Source of the DNA: CAYGAW01 sp964347945
GTDB lineage: Bacteria > Chloroflexota > Anaerolineae > UBA7937 > B3-Chlor
Length of the DNA: 25,520 nt
Reading direction: 5' to 3'
NCBI GenBank assembly: GCA_964347945.1
Contig: CAYGAW010000048.1
Coordinates: forward strand, 1 to 25,520
This document shows, one piece after another, positions 7,797-14,384 of the stretch; the first letter of the stretch is position 1, and each line of letters opens with the position of its first letter. The translations under genes and the position numbers were made by a program. Below the pieces are notes generated by a model. That model searched no databases and was not told the origin of the DNA. It worked only from the letters and a program-made list of their open reading frames with translations.

Positions 7797-8345
7797 ATGC
7801 CGGAACCCTGGCCCCTGGTACACTCGAGGTTAGACAAGTCCTACCACGTGTTCTCCGTGCGCACCGATACGGCTCGCTGCCCTCGAACGGGTCGCGAACA
7901 CGACTTCCACGTCCTGGAATCCCCTGACTGGGTCAATGTCATCGCCTTGACACCAGACCAGGAAGTGGTCATGGTAAGACAATACCGCCACGGCAACCGC
8001 GGGATGTGCCTTGAGATCCCTGGTGGTCTGGCGGAGTCGGGCGATACAGCAGAGGACGCTGCCCGGCGAGAGTTGCTTGAAGAGACTGGCTACGAAGCAG
8101 GTGACATCGTCTTCCTCGGTTCCGCCTGCCCACAGCCCGCCATACTGAATAACCGGTCCATCACCTATTTGGCCCCAGACGTACGCCAGGCACAGACTCC
8201 TGAGTTGGATGACACCGAGGACATCGAGGTAGTCCTGGTTCCTCTGTCCGAGATCCCCAACCTGATCCGCAAGGGGGAGATCACCAATGCCATGGTGATT
8301 CTGGCCTTCTACTGGTACTTCATGGGCGCCCAGGAGGAGGAATAG
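7797..8345 (+). CDS. NUDIX hydrolase (ADP-ribose pyrophosphatase-like)
   Basis: This 182-residue enzyme probably hydrolyses a nucleoside-diphosphate-linked metabolite such as ADP-ribose. The NUDIX box reads GLAESGDTAEDAARREL plus LEETGY; the usual first Glu (position 7 of the box) is Asp here, a conservative change. The preceding PGG and the VVMVRQYRHG strand are typical of the ADP-ribose group. The ATG at 7797 is preferred over an upstream in-frame ATG because AGGAGG lies 6 bases before it and the upstream one would lie before the predicted promoter. It starts a compact three-gene run with the LpdD-like gene (9-base gap) and ubiX. Why a NUDIX enzyme sits with prenyl-FMN genes is unclear; UbiX uses dimethylallyl (pyro)phosphate, but no link is shown. 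Confidence 0.88.
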   Translation: MPEPWPLVHSRLDKSYHVFSVRTDTARCPRTGREHDFHVLESPDWVNVIALTPDQEVVMVRQYRHGNRGMCLEIPGGLAESGDTAEDAARRELLEETGYEAGDIVFLGSACPQPAILNNRSITYLAPDVRQAQTPELDDTEDIEVVLVPLSEIPNLIRKGEITNAMVILAFYWYFMGAQEEE

Positions 8346-8354
8346 GCACCCCTT

Positions 8355-8738
8355 GTGAGAAGGTTCGAACTCTCCATAGAGGAAGGCAACTACCCCATAC
8401 ATTCGCTGTCACTCCTTGTGGGAGAGGATCTCGTGACCTGTATCTGGGGGGGCACGCAACCTCACATCGGTGCAGTCGGTATCGCACTGCCGCGCCCCAG
8501 CATCGCCGATCCAAATATCGTCAGTTCGACGTCCTCCGTATTCACCGTCCTGGGACACAAGGAGGATGAACTGGTCAAGATGGTCTCGGAGAGACTGTCC
8601 GCGAGGCTGCAGAAGAACGTGGTTGTGGCTGCCGGGGTTCACTGGGACCACCTCGAGGAAGATGCCATCATAGAGATCATGGACAACTGCCGGGTGCTTG
8701 CGGAGAAGGTGGCAGACGTGATTGAGAGGGAAGAATGA
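8355..8738 (+). CDS. LpdD-like prenylated-flavin chaperone domain protein
   Basis: This small 127-residue protein starts at GTG. The core reads LVGEDLVTCIWGGTQPHIGAVGIA (residues 21-44); the GG-x-x-PHIGAV signature is what I recall for LpdD, the small partner of gallate/hydroxyarenoic decarboxylases, in a family annotated as a prenylated-flavin chaperone domain. Its stop overlaps the ubiX start by 4 bases (ATGA), which strongly supports a role with UbiX in delivering prenyl-FMN to the UbiD protein at 14385-15812. The ribosome site is weak: the nearest AGGAGG is about 14 bases upstream, inside the end of the NUDIX gene. The assignment rests on motif and context and has not been confirmed by a profile search. 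Confidence 0.72.
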   Translation: MRRFELSIEEGNYPIHSLSLLVGEDLVTCIWGGTQPHIGAVGIALPRPSIADPNIVSSTSSVFTVLGHKEDELVKMVSERLSARLQKNVVVAAGVHWDHLEEDAIIEIMDNCRVLAEKVADVIEREE

Positions 8739-9304
8739 AGACACTCGTGGTAGGCATATCTGGGGCCTCAGCAGCCATCTACGGAATCAGGATGCTGGAA
8801 GCCCTAAGAGACGCAGATGTCGTGTCCCACCTAGTCATCACCCAACCGGCCCGAAAGATCATAGCACTTGAGACCAACTACCAGGTTTCCCAGGTGGAAG
8901 CCCTCGCCGATCACGTCCATCCGATTAACGACGTGGGGGCCTCTATCGCCAGCGGTTCCTTCCAGACTGATGGCATGGTGATCATACCTTGCTCCATCAA
9001 GACCTTGTCTGCCGTCGCCAATTCATACAATGACAACCTCCTGGTTCGCGCCGCTGACGTGACGTTGAAAGAGCGAAGACCCCTGGTGCTGGTGGTCAGA
9101 GAGACTCCTCTGCATAAGGGCCACCTGCGATTGATGCATGCTGTGTCCGATATGGGAGCGATTGTCTACATCCCGGTGCCGTCCTTCTACACCAGGCCCA
9201 AGACCATAGATGATCTGGTAGGTCACACAGTGGGCAAGATTCTCGATCTGTTGGACATCGACCATAATCTGCTCAACAGGTGGCAAGGGCTACCGGAGCC
9301 GTGA
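8735..9304 (+). CDS. ubiX: Flavin prenyltransferase UbiX
   Basis: This 189-residue flavodoxin-like enzyme transfers a dimethylallyl group to FMN, making the prenyl-FMN cofactor of UbiD enzymes. It shows the N-terminal FMN/phosphate loop VGISGASAAIYG, the middle PCSIKTLSAVANSYNDNLLVRAADV (read as overlapping pieces) and the conserved RETPLHKGHLRLM segment with the catalytic-region Arg and Glu. Length is typical. It is translationally coupled to the LpdD-like gene. The UbiD client gene is about 5 kb downstream on the same strand but behind its own promoter. Confidence 0.95.
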   Translation: MKTLVVGISGASAAIYGIRMLEALRDADVVSHLVITQPARKIIALETNYQVSQVEALADHVHPINDVGASIASGSFQTDGMVIIPCSIKTLSAVANSYNDNLLVRAADVTLKERRPLVLVVRETPLHKGHLRLMHAVSDMGAIVYIPVPSFYTRPKTIDDLVGHTVGKILDLLDIDHNLLNRWQGLPEP

Positions 9305-9339
9305 GGTCGAGAGACCACGTGCTGGAAGGCGCCGAGGGT

Positions 9340-9368
9340 TTGACAGTGACTACCACCAGGACTATAAT
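9340..9368 (+). promoter_or_regulatory. Consensus sigma70 promoter upstream of the ligase/UbiD cluster
   Basis: A perfect TTGACA (9340-9345), a 17-base spacer and a perfect TATAAT (9363-9368). This is the strongest promoter in the window. The start would be near 9375, leaving a leader of about 200 bases before the ligase gene. Confidence 0.85.
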
Positions 9369-9374
9369 CCTTTC

Positions 9375-9573
9375 GTCTAGCTCTTCTCATCAACGTAGAA
9401 GGTTTCCTGTCTACCAAATGTGACTTGTTCTGTGTGGAGTGGGCTGGTGCACCATCGCGGCATCAGGAACGCCTAGGGCGAGGGAGAGTTCTCTGGCTAG
9501 CCACCGAGAAGTGGGCTAGCCAGCTTTGTTTTGTGCAGGGATGACCAGAGACCAAAGCATCAGGGGGTAGAAT
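9375..9573 (+). promoter_or_regulatory. Structured leader RNA, candidate attenuator or riboswitch
   Basis: Between the consensus promoter and the ligase ATG lie several short hairpins followed by a terminator-like stem. They are GTAGA / TCTAC with an inner AGG / CCT (about 9396-9415), CTGGTG / CATCAG (about 9445-9467) and CGCC / GGCG. No protein reading frame is credible here. The layout (promoter, folded leader, terminator, gene) is that of transcription attenuation. Alternatively the leader is a discrete small RNA of about 160 bases. I cannot match it to a known riboswitch class by eye. Confidence 0.45.
9493..9533 (+). terminator. Rho-independent terminator-like hairpin in the leader
   Basis: A perfect 10-bp inverted repeat CTGGCTAGCC (9493-9502) / GGCTAGCCAG (9514-9523), 11-base loop, followed by CTTTGTTTTG. 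It lies 40 bases before the ligase ATG and downstream of the consensus promoter. It could end transcripts from the ubiX operon, attenuate the new transcript, or both. Confidence 0.7.
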
Positions 9574-10917
9574 ATGGCACAAGTCAAGGGGGCTGAGCAA
9601 TACTGGAATCCAGTGCTGGAGACTCTGCCCAGGGACAAGCTCAGAGCACTGCAACTGAAGAAGTTCAGGAAGATAGTTAAGTGGGCGTACGACAACTCTA
9701 GATTCCATCGCCGCCTCTACCAGGACGCGGGCTTGGAGCCCGGCGATATCAAGACCTGGGAAGATATCAGGAAAGTGCCCAAGGTGGAAAAGAGCATGAT
9801 GAGGGAGATCCAAAGGAAGGATCCCTTCCCCTACGGCGACATGCTGTGCGTTCCCCTGGAAAGAGTGACTGAGTTCCACCAGACCAGTGGCACAACCGGA
9901 CAACCAGTATACCAGCCGGAGACCTGGCAAGACTGGGAGTGGTGGGCGGAGTCCTGGTCCTACATCATGTACGCCCAAGGGTTCAGAGACACTGACCGCA
10001 TCTTCATTCCCTTCGGCTACAACATCTTCGTCGCCTATTGGGCAGGCCACTACGCCGGCGAGAAGATGGGCTGTGAGGTGGTGCCAGGTGGGGTGCTGGA
10101 CACAGAGGCGCGCATCCTCAAGATTCAGGAGTTGAAAGCCACAGCAATGATGGCTACTCCCACTTATGTCTTGGGCATGGCGGACAAGGCGCGGAGTATG
10201 GGCATTGATCCAGCAAAGGACCTCAGTATCACCAAAATCCTCTGTGCTGGCGAGCCTGGAGCTAGCATCCCCGCCACCAAGAAGAGGATGGAGGAGGCGT
10301 GGGGAGCGAAGGTATACGACCACGTGGGCGCGACCGAGATCGGAGCTTGGAGCTACGAGTGCACAGCCCAGCCCGGGGGACCGCATGTTAATGAGGCGCT
10401 ATTCCTGGTCGAGTTGGAGGACATACAGACGGGCGAACCTATCACTGAGCCCGGGAAGAGAGGTAGGCTCGTCCTGACCGCCCTCGACAGGGAGGCTCAG
10501 CCTTGCATACGCTTCGATTCCAAAGACGTGGCGGAATGGGCGGGAGAGCCCTGTCCCTGCGGGCGCACGTTCGGCTGGATCAAAGGAGGTGTGGTGGGCC
10601 GGGCCGATGACATCACCAAGGTCAAGGGCGTGCTGCTCGCTCCTTCGGCCATCGAGGAGGTCGTGAGAAGCTTCGCTGAGCTGAGCGATGAGTTCGAGGT
10701 GGAGGTAACTAAGAAAGGCGATATAGACGCGATTGCCTTGAAGGTCGAACTGATGCCGGAAGAGGCAGGCAACCGCGAAGCCGTGGAACCCAGATTGGTG
10801 GACCGACTAAGATTGAAGACCAACCTACGGTATGACATCGAATTCCATGAGTACGGTACCCTGCCCAGATACACGCTCAAAGCCCAGAGATTCAAGGACC
10901 TGCGCCCAAAGCAGTAG
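9574..10917 (+). CDS. Phenylacetate-CoA ligase-like (PaaK family) AMP-forming ligase
   Basis: The 447-residue protein belongs to the adenylate-forming superfamily. It has the phosphate loop TSGTTG (104-109), the adenine motif YDHVGATEIG, the ribose-binding region RFDSKD, and the family's CPCGRTFGWIKG segment before the hinge GRADDITKVKGVLLAPSAIEE. PaaK proteins make aryl-acyl-CoA thioesters from a carboxylate, ATP and CoA. In this setting the likely substrate is the aromatic carboxylate made by the downstream UbiD (for example a hydroxybenzoate), but the acceptor acid is inferred from context. It is the first gene behind the leader at 9375 and is followed closely by the 63-residue gene (15-base gap with GGAGG). 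Confidence 0.88.
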   Translation: MAQVKGAEQYWNPVLETLPRDKLRALQLKKFRKIVKWAYDNSRFHRRLYQDAGLEPGDIKTWEDIRKVPKVEKSMMREIQRKDPFPYGDMLCVPLERVTEFHQTSGTTGQPVYQPETWQDWEWWAESWSYIMYAQGFRDTDRIFIPFGYNIFVAYWAGHYAGEKMGCEVVPGGVLDTEARILKIQELKATAMMATPTYVLGMADKARSMGIDPAKDLSITKILCAGEPGASIPATKKRMEEAWGAKVYDHVGATEIGAWSYECTAQPGGPHVNEALFLVELEDIQTGEPITEPGKRGRLVLTALDREAQPCIRFDSKDVAEWAGEPCPCGRTFGWIKGGVVGRADDITKVKGVLLAPSAIEEVVRSFAELSDEFEVEVTKKGDIDAIALKVELMPEEAGNREAVEPRLVDRLRLKTNLRYDIEFHEYGTLPRYTLKAQRFKDLRPKQ

Positions 10918-10932
10918 GAGGTAGGCAAGCGC

Positions 10933-11124
10933 ATGAGCACGGACAAGGACAAAGAACTCCTGGAACAGATGGACAAGAGGATTCAAGCCATCAAGAAAGC
11001 TGCTCTTGAGCTGCAAGACCTATCCGGAGGACTCCAGGCAGTCTACCGAAACGCGGATAGGATCCTGGCCAGCGTAAAGATGTTGGAGATCAACGTGTCG
11101 GACGTATTGGATGTTTTGCCATAA
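10933..11124 (+). CDS. Small uncharacterised helical protein (63 aa)
   Basis: I do not recognise this protein. It is highly charged and predicted helical, with a Lys/Glu-rich N-terminal half (STDKDKELLEQMDKRIQAIK) and a more hydrophobic C-terminal half ending in VSDVLDVLP. No cysteine, membrane segment or signal peptide is seen. A good ribosome site (GGAGG at the ligase stop, 13 bases before the ATG), tight spacing and a clean stop suggest a real gene translated with the ligase. Its position between the ligase and the PpsA-like gene suggests an accessory subunit, which is inference only. Confidence 0.6.
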   Translation: MSTDKDKELLEQMDKRIQAIKKAALELQDLSGGLQAVYRNADRILASVKMLEINVSDVLDVLP

Positions 11125-11231
11125 CTCGGGCCCGTTATCCGTTCACGTGGAGCGATCATTTTGCGGAATCCAGGAAAGGAGGTGACGAGCAGCGGCCATT
11201 GACTCACTGAATGGTGAAGCAGCAACCATAC

Positions 11232-11265
11232 GCGGCTGACTCCCACTGTCCACACGATCAGCCGC
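11232..11265 (+). repeat. Inverted repeat before the PpsA-like gene
   Basis: Perfect 8-bp arms GCGGCTGA (11232-11239) and TCAGCCGC (11258-11265), 18 bases apart and ending 15 bases before the ribosome site of the next gene. There is no T-run, so it is not a classical terminator. It may be an operator or an mRNA structure influencing translation. The rest of the gap from 11125 to 11291 shows no clear promoter. Confidence 0.4.
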
Positions 11266-11291
11266 ACGCCCCTTGACGAAAGGAGAGCAAC

Positions 11292-13118
11292 GTGGCAGAG
11301 AGACGATTTCCTAGCCCCTTCGACGTCGACGACATCCCGGAGACCGAGGGTTGGCAGGATATGTATCCGTACTACTATCTCTTCAGCGAAGACCGTAAGG
11401 ACTATGAGGAAAGCCAGTTCTGGTTTTGGGACGCCATGCACCATCCGGACCCCATGCTGCCGTTCGACACCATCACCGCCGAGAGTTGGTGGGTGGCTCT
11501 GTCCCAAAACACTTCCCGCATATTCGCCATTCCCCCCGCCTTGGGCATCGCCCACCGTATCGTAAACGGCTATACCTACATCAGTGCCCACGCCCCGCCT
11601 GAGGAGTTGATCCCGGAGCGGGTCGGCTACTTCGAGAAGAGGGTGGGCTTCTACTACGAGAAGTGGGAGAGCCTGTACGCTCAGTGGGAAGAGAAGATGC
11701 GGGAGATCATCGATGAGCTCAAGGAAATAGAAATCCCCGAGCTGCCCATGTACGAGCCGGATCACGTCGTGTTCAAGGGACTCGGCTACAGCAGCGGATA
11801 CGAGCTCCTGGAGGCCTACGACAAGCTGATTCTCAACATGTACAAGTCCTGGCAGTACCACTTCGAGTTCCTGAACCTCTGCTACCTCGCCTATCTCACC
11901 TTCTTCGGATTCTGCAAGGAGGCCTTCCCCGACATCGGTGACCAGACCATCGCCAAGATGGTTGCTGGCGCCGACGTAATCATGTTCCGACCCGAGGAAG
12001 AGATAGGCAAGCTAGCGCGCCTGGCGGTAGATCTAGGACTGTCCGAAACCTTCAAGAAGGGCCTCGATGCTGACAAGACCATGGCTGAGTTGAAGAAGAC
12101 CAACCCCGGCAAGGATTGGCTGGACGCTTTCGACAAGGCGAAGGATCCCTGGTTCTACCTCTCCACGGGCACCGGGTTCTATCACTCTCACATTAGCTGG
12201 ATAGATGACCTCAACATCCCCTTCGACCATGTGAGGACCTACATCGACAGGGTGGAGAGAGGAGAGACCATCGAAAGACCGCTGGCAGAGATTGATGCCG
12301 AACGCGAGAGGATGGTCGCTGAGTATAAAGACTTGCTGCCGACAGAGGAGGACAGGAAGAAGTTCGAAGAACTTCACAGCACTGTGCGTAGGACTTATCC
12401 CTACGCTGAGAACCATCTCTTCTATGTGGAGCACTGGCACCACACCATCTTCTGGAACAAGATCAGGGACCTCGGGCAACTGCTGGCCGATCACAAGTTC
12501 CTGGACGACAAGGAGGACATCTTCTACTTCCACCGCTTCGATATCCCTCAGATGCTGTACGACTTGGTTACCGCTTGGGCAGTGGGTCCGGGCGTGCCGC
12601 CTCGCGGGCCCAAATACTGGCCGAAGGAGGTCAAGCGACGGAAGAAGATCTTCAAGAAGATGCGTGAGTGGGCACCCATCCCTGCGCTGGGACCTACGCC
12701 GGAGGTGGTTACTGAGCCCTTCACCATCATGCTATGGGGCGTCACCACCGACATCGTCAAGCAGTGGCTGGCGCCGGCCGAGAAACCGGAGAAGATGACC
12801 GAGTTGCGAGGCTTCCCAGCGTCGCCAGGGACGGCCGAAGGCGTTGCCAGGGTCATCCTCGAGATTGACGAATTGGGCACCGTGCAGCCTGGCGAGATCC
12901 TGGTTTGCCCCATCACCTCGCCCAGCTGGGCTCCAGTCTTTACCAAGATCAAGGCCGCGGTGACCGACATCGGAGGCATGACTTCCCATGCCGCCATCGT
13001 CTCGCGCGAATACGGCCTCCCGGCCATAGTGGGGACCGGCTACGCTACCAAGGCCATCAAGACCGGGGACAAGCTCAAGGTCAACGCCGACGAAGGGGTG
13101 GTCACAATCGAGAGGTAA
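11292..13118 (+). CDS. PEP-synthase-like protein with phosphohistidine domain (phenylphosphate synthase PpsA-like)
   Basis: The 608-residue protein starts at GTG with AGGAG 6 bases upstream. Residues 1 to about 500 are a long, aromatic-rich helical region with many Tyr/Trp/His residues. The C-terminal part, about 515-608, is a PEP-utiliser swivelling domain: FPASPGTAEGVARVI, PITSPSWAPVFTKIKA, then GGMTSHAAIVSREYGLPAIV with the phospho-carrier His566. There is no ATP-grasp domain; that function is on the next gene. The roughly 70-kDa plus 40-kDa split matches phenylphosphate synthase of Thauera aromatica, where phosphate passes from ATP through the histidine to phenol. The substrate here could be another phenol or enol. 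A PEP-synthase-like or antibiotic-phosphotransferase-like function (rifampin phosphotransferase relatives) is possible. Confidence 0.8.
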   Translation: MAERRFPSPFDVDDIPETEGWQDMYPYYYLFSEDRKDYEESQFWFWDAMHHPDPMLPFDTITAESWWVALSQNTSRIFAIPPALGIAHRIVNGYTYISAHAPPEELIPERVGYFEKRVGFYYEKWESLYAQWEEKMREIIDELKEIEIPELPMYEPDHVVFKGLGYSSGYELLEAYDKLILNMYKSWQYHFEFLNLCYLAYLTFFGFCKEAFPDIGDQTIAKMVAGADVIMFRPEEEIGKLARLAVDLGLSETFKKGLDADKTMAELKKTNPGKDWLDAFDKAKDPWFYLSTGTGFYHSHISWIDDLNIPFDHVRTYIDRVERGETIERPLAEIDAERERMVAEYKDLLPTEEDRKKFEELHSTVRRTYPYAENHLFYVEHWHHTIFWNKIRDLGQLLADHKFLDDKEDIFYFHRFDIPQMLYDLVTAWAVGPGVPPRGPKYWPKEVKRRKKIFKKMREWAPIPALGPTPEVVTEPFTIMLWGVTTDIVKQWLAPAEKPEKMTELRGFPASPGTAEGVARVILEIDELGTVQPGEILVCPITSPSWAPVFTKIKAAVTDIGGMTSHAAIVSREYGLPAIVGTGYATKAIKTGDKLKVNADEGVVTIER

Positions 13119-13133
13119 GACGCGACAATCATA

Positions 13134-13171
13134 TCGGGGTCTGGTTTCGCGAGGGCGGGACCAGGCCCCGA
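13134..13171 (+). repeat. Intercistronic hairpin between PpsA-like and PpsB-like genes
   Basis: A 12-bp stem with one G-T wobble, TCGGGGTCTGGT (13134-13145) against ACCAGGCCCCGA (13160-13171), with a 14-base loop. No T-run follows. It may stabilise or process the polycistronic message, or partially terminate it. The surrounding gap (13119-13263) has no gene. Confidence 0.5.
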
Positions 13172-13263
13172 ATTGACCAACGGCAGTCGGTCAGCGATGG
13201 GCCCTCACAGGCATCGGCCAAATGGCCCCGCTGGATGGCTTTGTTCAGTCGGAGGAGCGGCAG

Positions 13264-14349
13264 ATGAGCCAGAAGCGTCCTCTTGTGCTGTGGTTTGATG
13301 AGTGTGATGAGAACTCCTTGCCCCTCGTCGGGGGGAAGAACATGAGCCTGGGCCGCATGACCAGGGCCGAGATTCCAGTTCCTCCAGGCTTCGCAGTGAC
13401 CACTCACGCCTATGAGGATCTCCTCAGCGAGGCAGGGATCGGACAAAAGATCATGGACACCATGGCCAAAGTTGATCCTGAAGACGTGGCCACGGTTCAA
13501 GAAGCGGGCAAGACAGTGCGCGAGTTGATCAGAGGCGCGCCGGTCCCAGCGCACGTGGAGCCAGTTATCAAAGATGCGTACCAGGGGCTATGTGATAGGT
13601 GCAGCTTGGCTGCTATGCCCGTAGCTGTCCGCTCGAGCGCCACAGCAGAGGATCTCCCGGGGGCCAGTTTTGCTGGCCAGCAGGAGACCTATCTGTGGGT
13701 CATGGGCGCCAATGAGGTGGTGGAGGCGACCAGGAACTGCTGGGCCAGTCTATTCACCGATCGCGCCATTTCCTACCGCCTCAAGATGGGATTCCCCCAC
13801 GAGCAGGTGCTGATCAGCGTTGGCGTGCAAGAGATGGTGAACGCAAAGTGCGCAGGCGTTCTTTTCACACTGAACCCTCTCACTGGCGACCGTTCCAAGA
13901 TCACCATAGATGCCAATTGGGGCCTGGGTGAAAGCGTGGTGAGAGGAGAGGTTACTCCGGACAATTACCTGGTCGACAAAGTCACCTTCAACATCGGCAG
14001 GAGGACCATCTCCCCGAAGACCGTCGAATACATCGTAGACCGGCAGACAGGCCAGGTCGTCCAATGCGAAGTCCCCGAGGGGAGACAGCAGGAGCCGTGC
14101 TTGACGGATGAGGAGATCTTGGAGCTGACGCGCCTTGCCAAGGACATAGAGAAGTACTATGACGGTAAGCCGCAGGATATCGAGTGGGCTGTGGATCGGG
14201 ACCTGCCGTTCCCGGAGAATATCCTGATCCTTCAAAGCAGGCCCGAGACTGTGTGGAGCGAGAAGGAAGTGAAACCCATCGTGGAACCCGGCAAGAGCGT
14301 CTTGGACACCATCCTGGATGCCACGATGAAGGGCAAGAAGCTCAAGTAG
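13264..14349 (+). CDS. PEP-synthase N-terminal-like ATP-grasp protein (phenylphosphate synthase PpsB-like)
   Basis: The 361-residue protein consists only of the pyruvate-phosphate-dikinase/PEP-synthase ATP-binding domain: LVGGKNMSLGRM near the start, IPVPPGFAVTT, AVRSSATAEDLPGASFAG (121-138) and a C-terminal PQDIEWA...ILILQSRPETVW. It lacks the phosphohistidine and PEP-binding domains, which fits a subunit that phosphorylates His566 of the preceding protein. The ATG at 13264 is chosen over an upstream in-frame ATG because GGAGG lies 8 bases before it and the homology starts here. Size matches PpsB (40 kDa). No CBS-domain PpsC-type gene is found next to it. The next gene, ubiD-like, starts 35 bases later. 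Confidence 0.83.
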   Translation: MSQKRPLVLWFDECDENSLPLVGGKNMSLGRMTRAEIPVPPGFAVTTHAYEDLLSEAGIGQKIMDTMAKVDPEDVATVQEAGKTVRELIRGAPVPAHVEPVIKDAYQGLCDRCSLAAMPVAVRSSATAEDLPGASFAGQQETYLWVMGANEVVEATRNCWASLFTDRAISYRLKMGFPHEQVLISVGVQEMVNAKCAGVLFTLNPLTGDRSKITIDANWGLGESVVRGEVTPDNYLVDKVTFNIGRRTISPKTVEYIVDRQTGQVVQCEVPEGRQQEPCLTDEEILELTRLAKDIEKYYDGKPQDIEWAVDRDLPFPENILILQSRPETVWSEKEVKPIVEPGKSVLDTILDATMKGKKLK

Positions 14350-14384
14350 ACGATGCACTAAGCGTGGGAAAGGAGAACAACAGC

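Noticed and set aside
9440..9533. T-box riboswitch upstream of the ligase
   Set aside because: A TGGTGCACCATCGCGG stretch before a terminator loosely recalls the T-box antiterminator, but the conserved T-box core is not matched and the downstream gene is not an aminoacyl-tRNA or amino-acid gene.
11176..11276. An AAAGGAGGTGA ribosome-like site and a 21-codon frame (11211-11276) before the PpsA-like gene
   Set aside because: The site is more than 25 bases from the ATG and the peptide has no feature suggesting a leader peptide or conserved protein.
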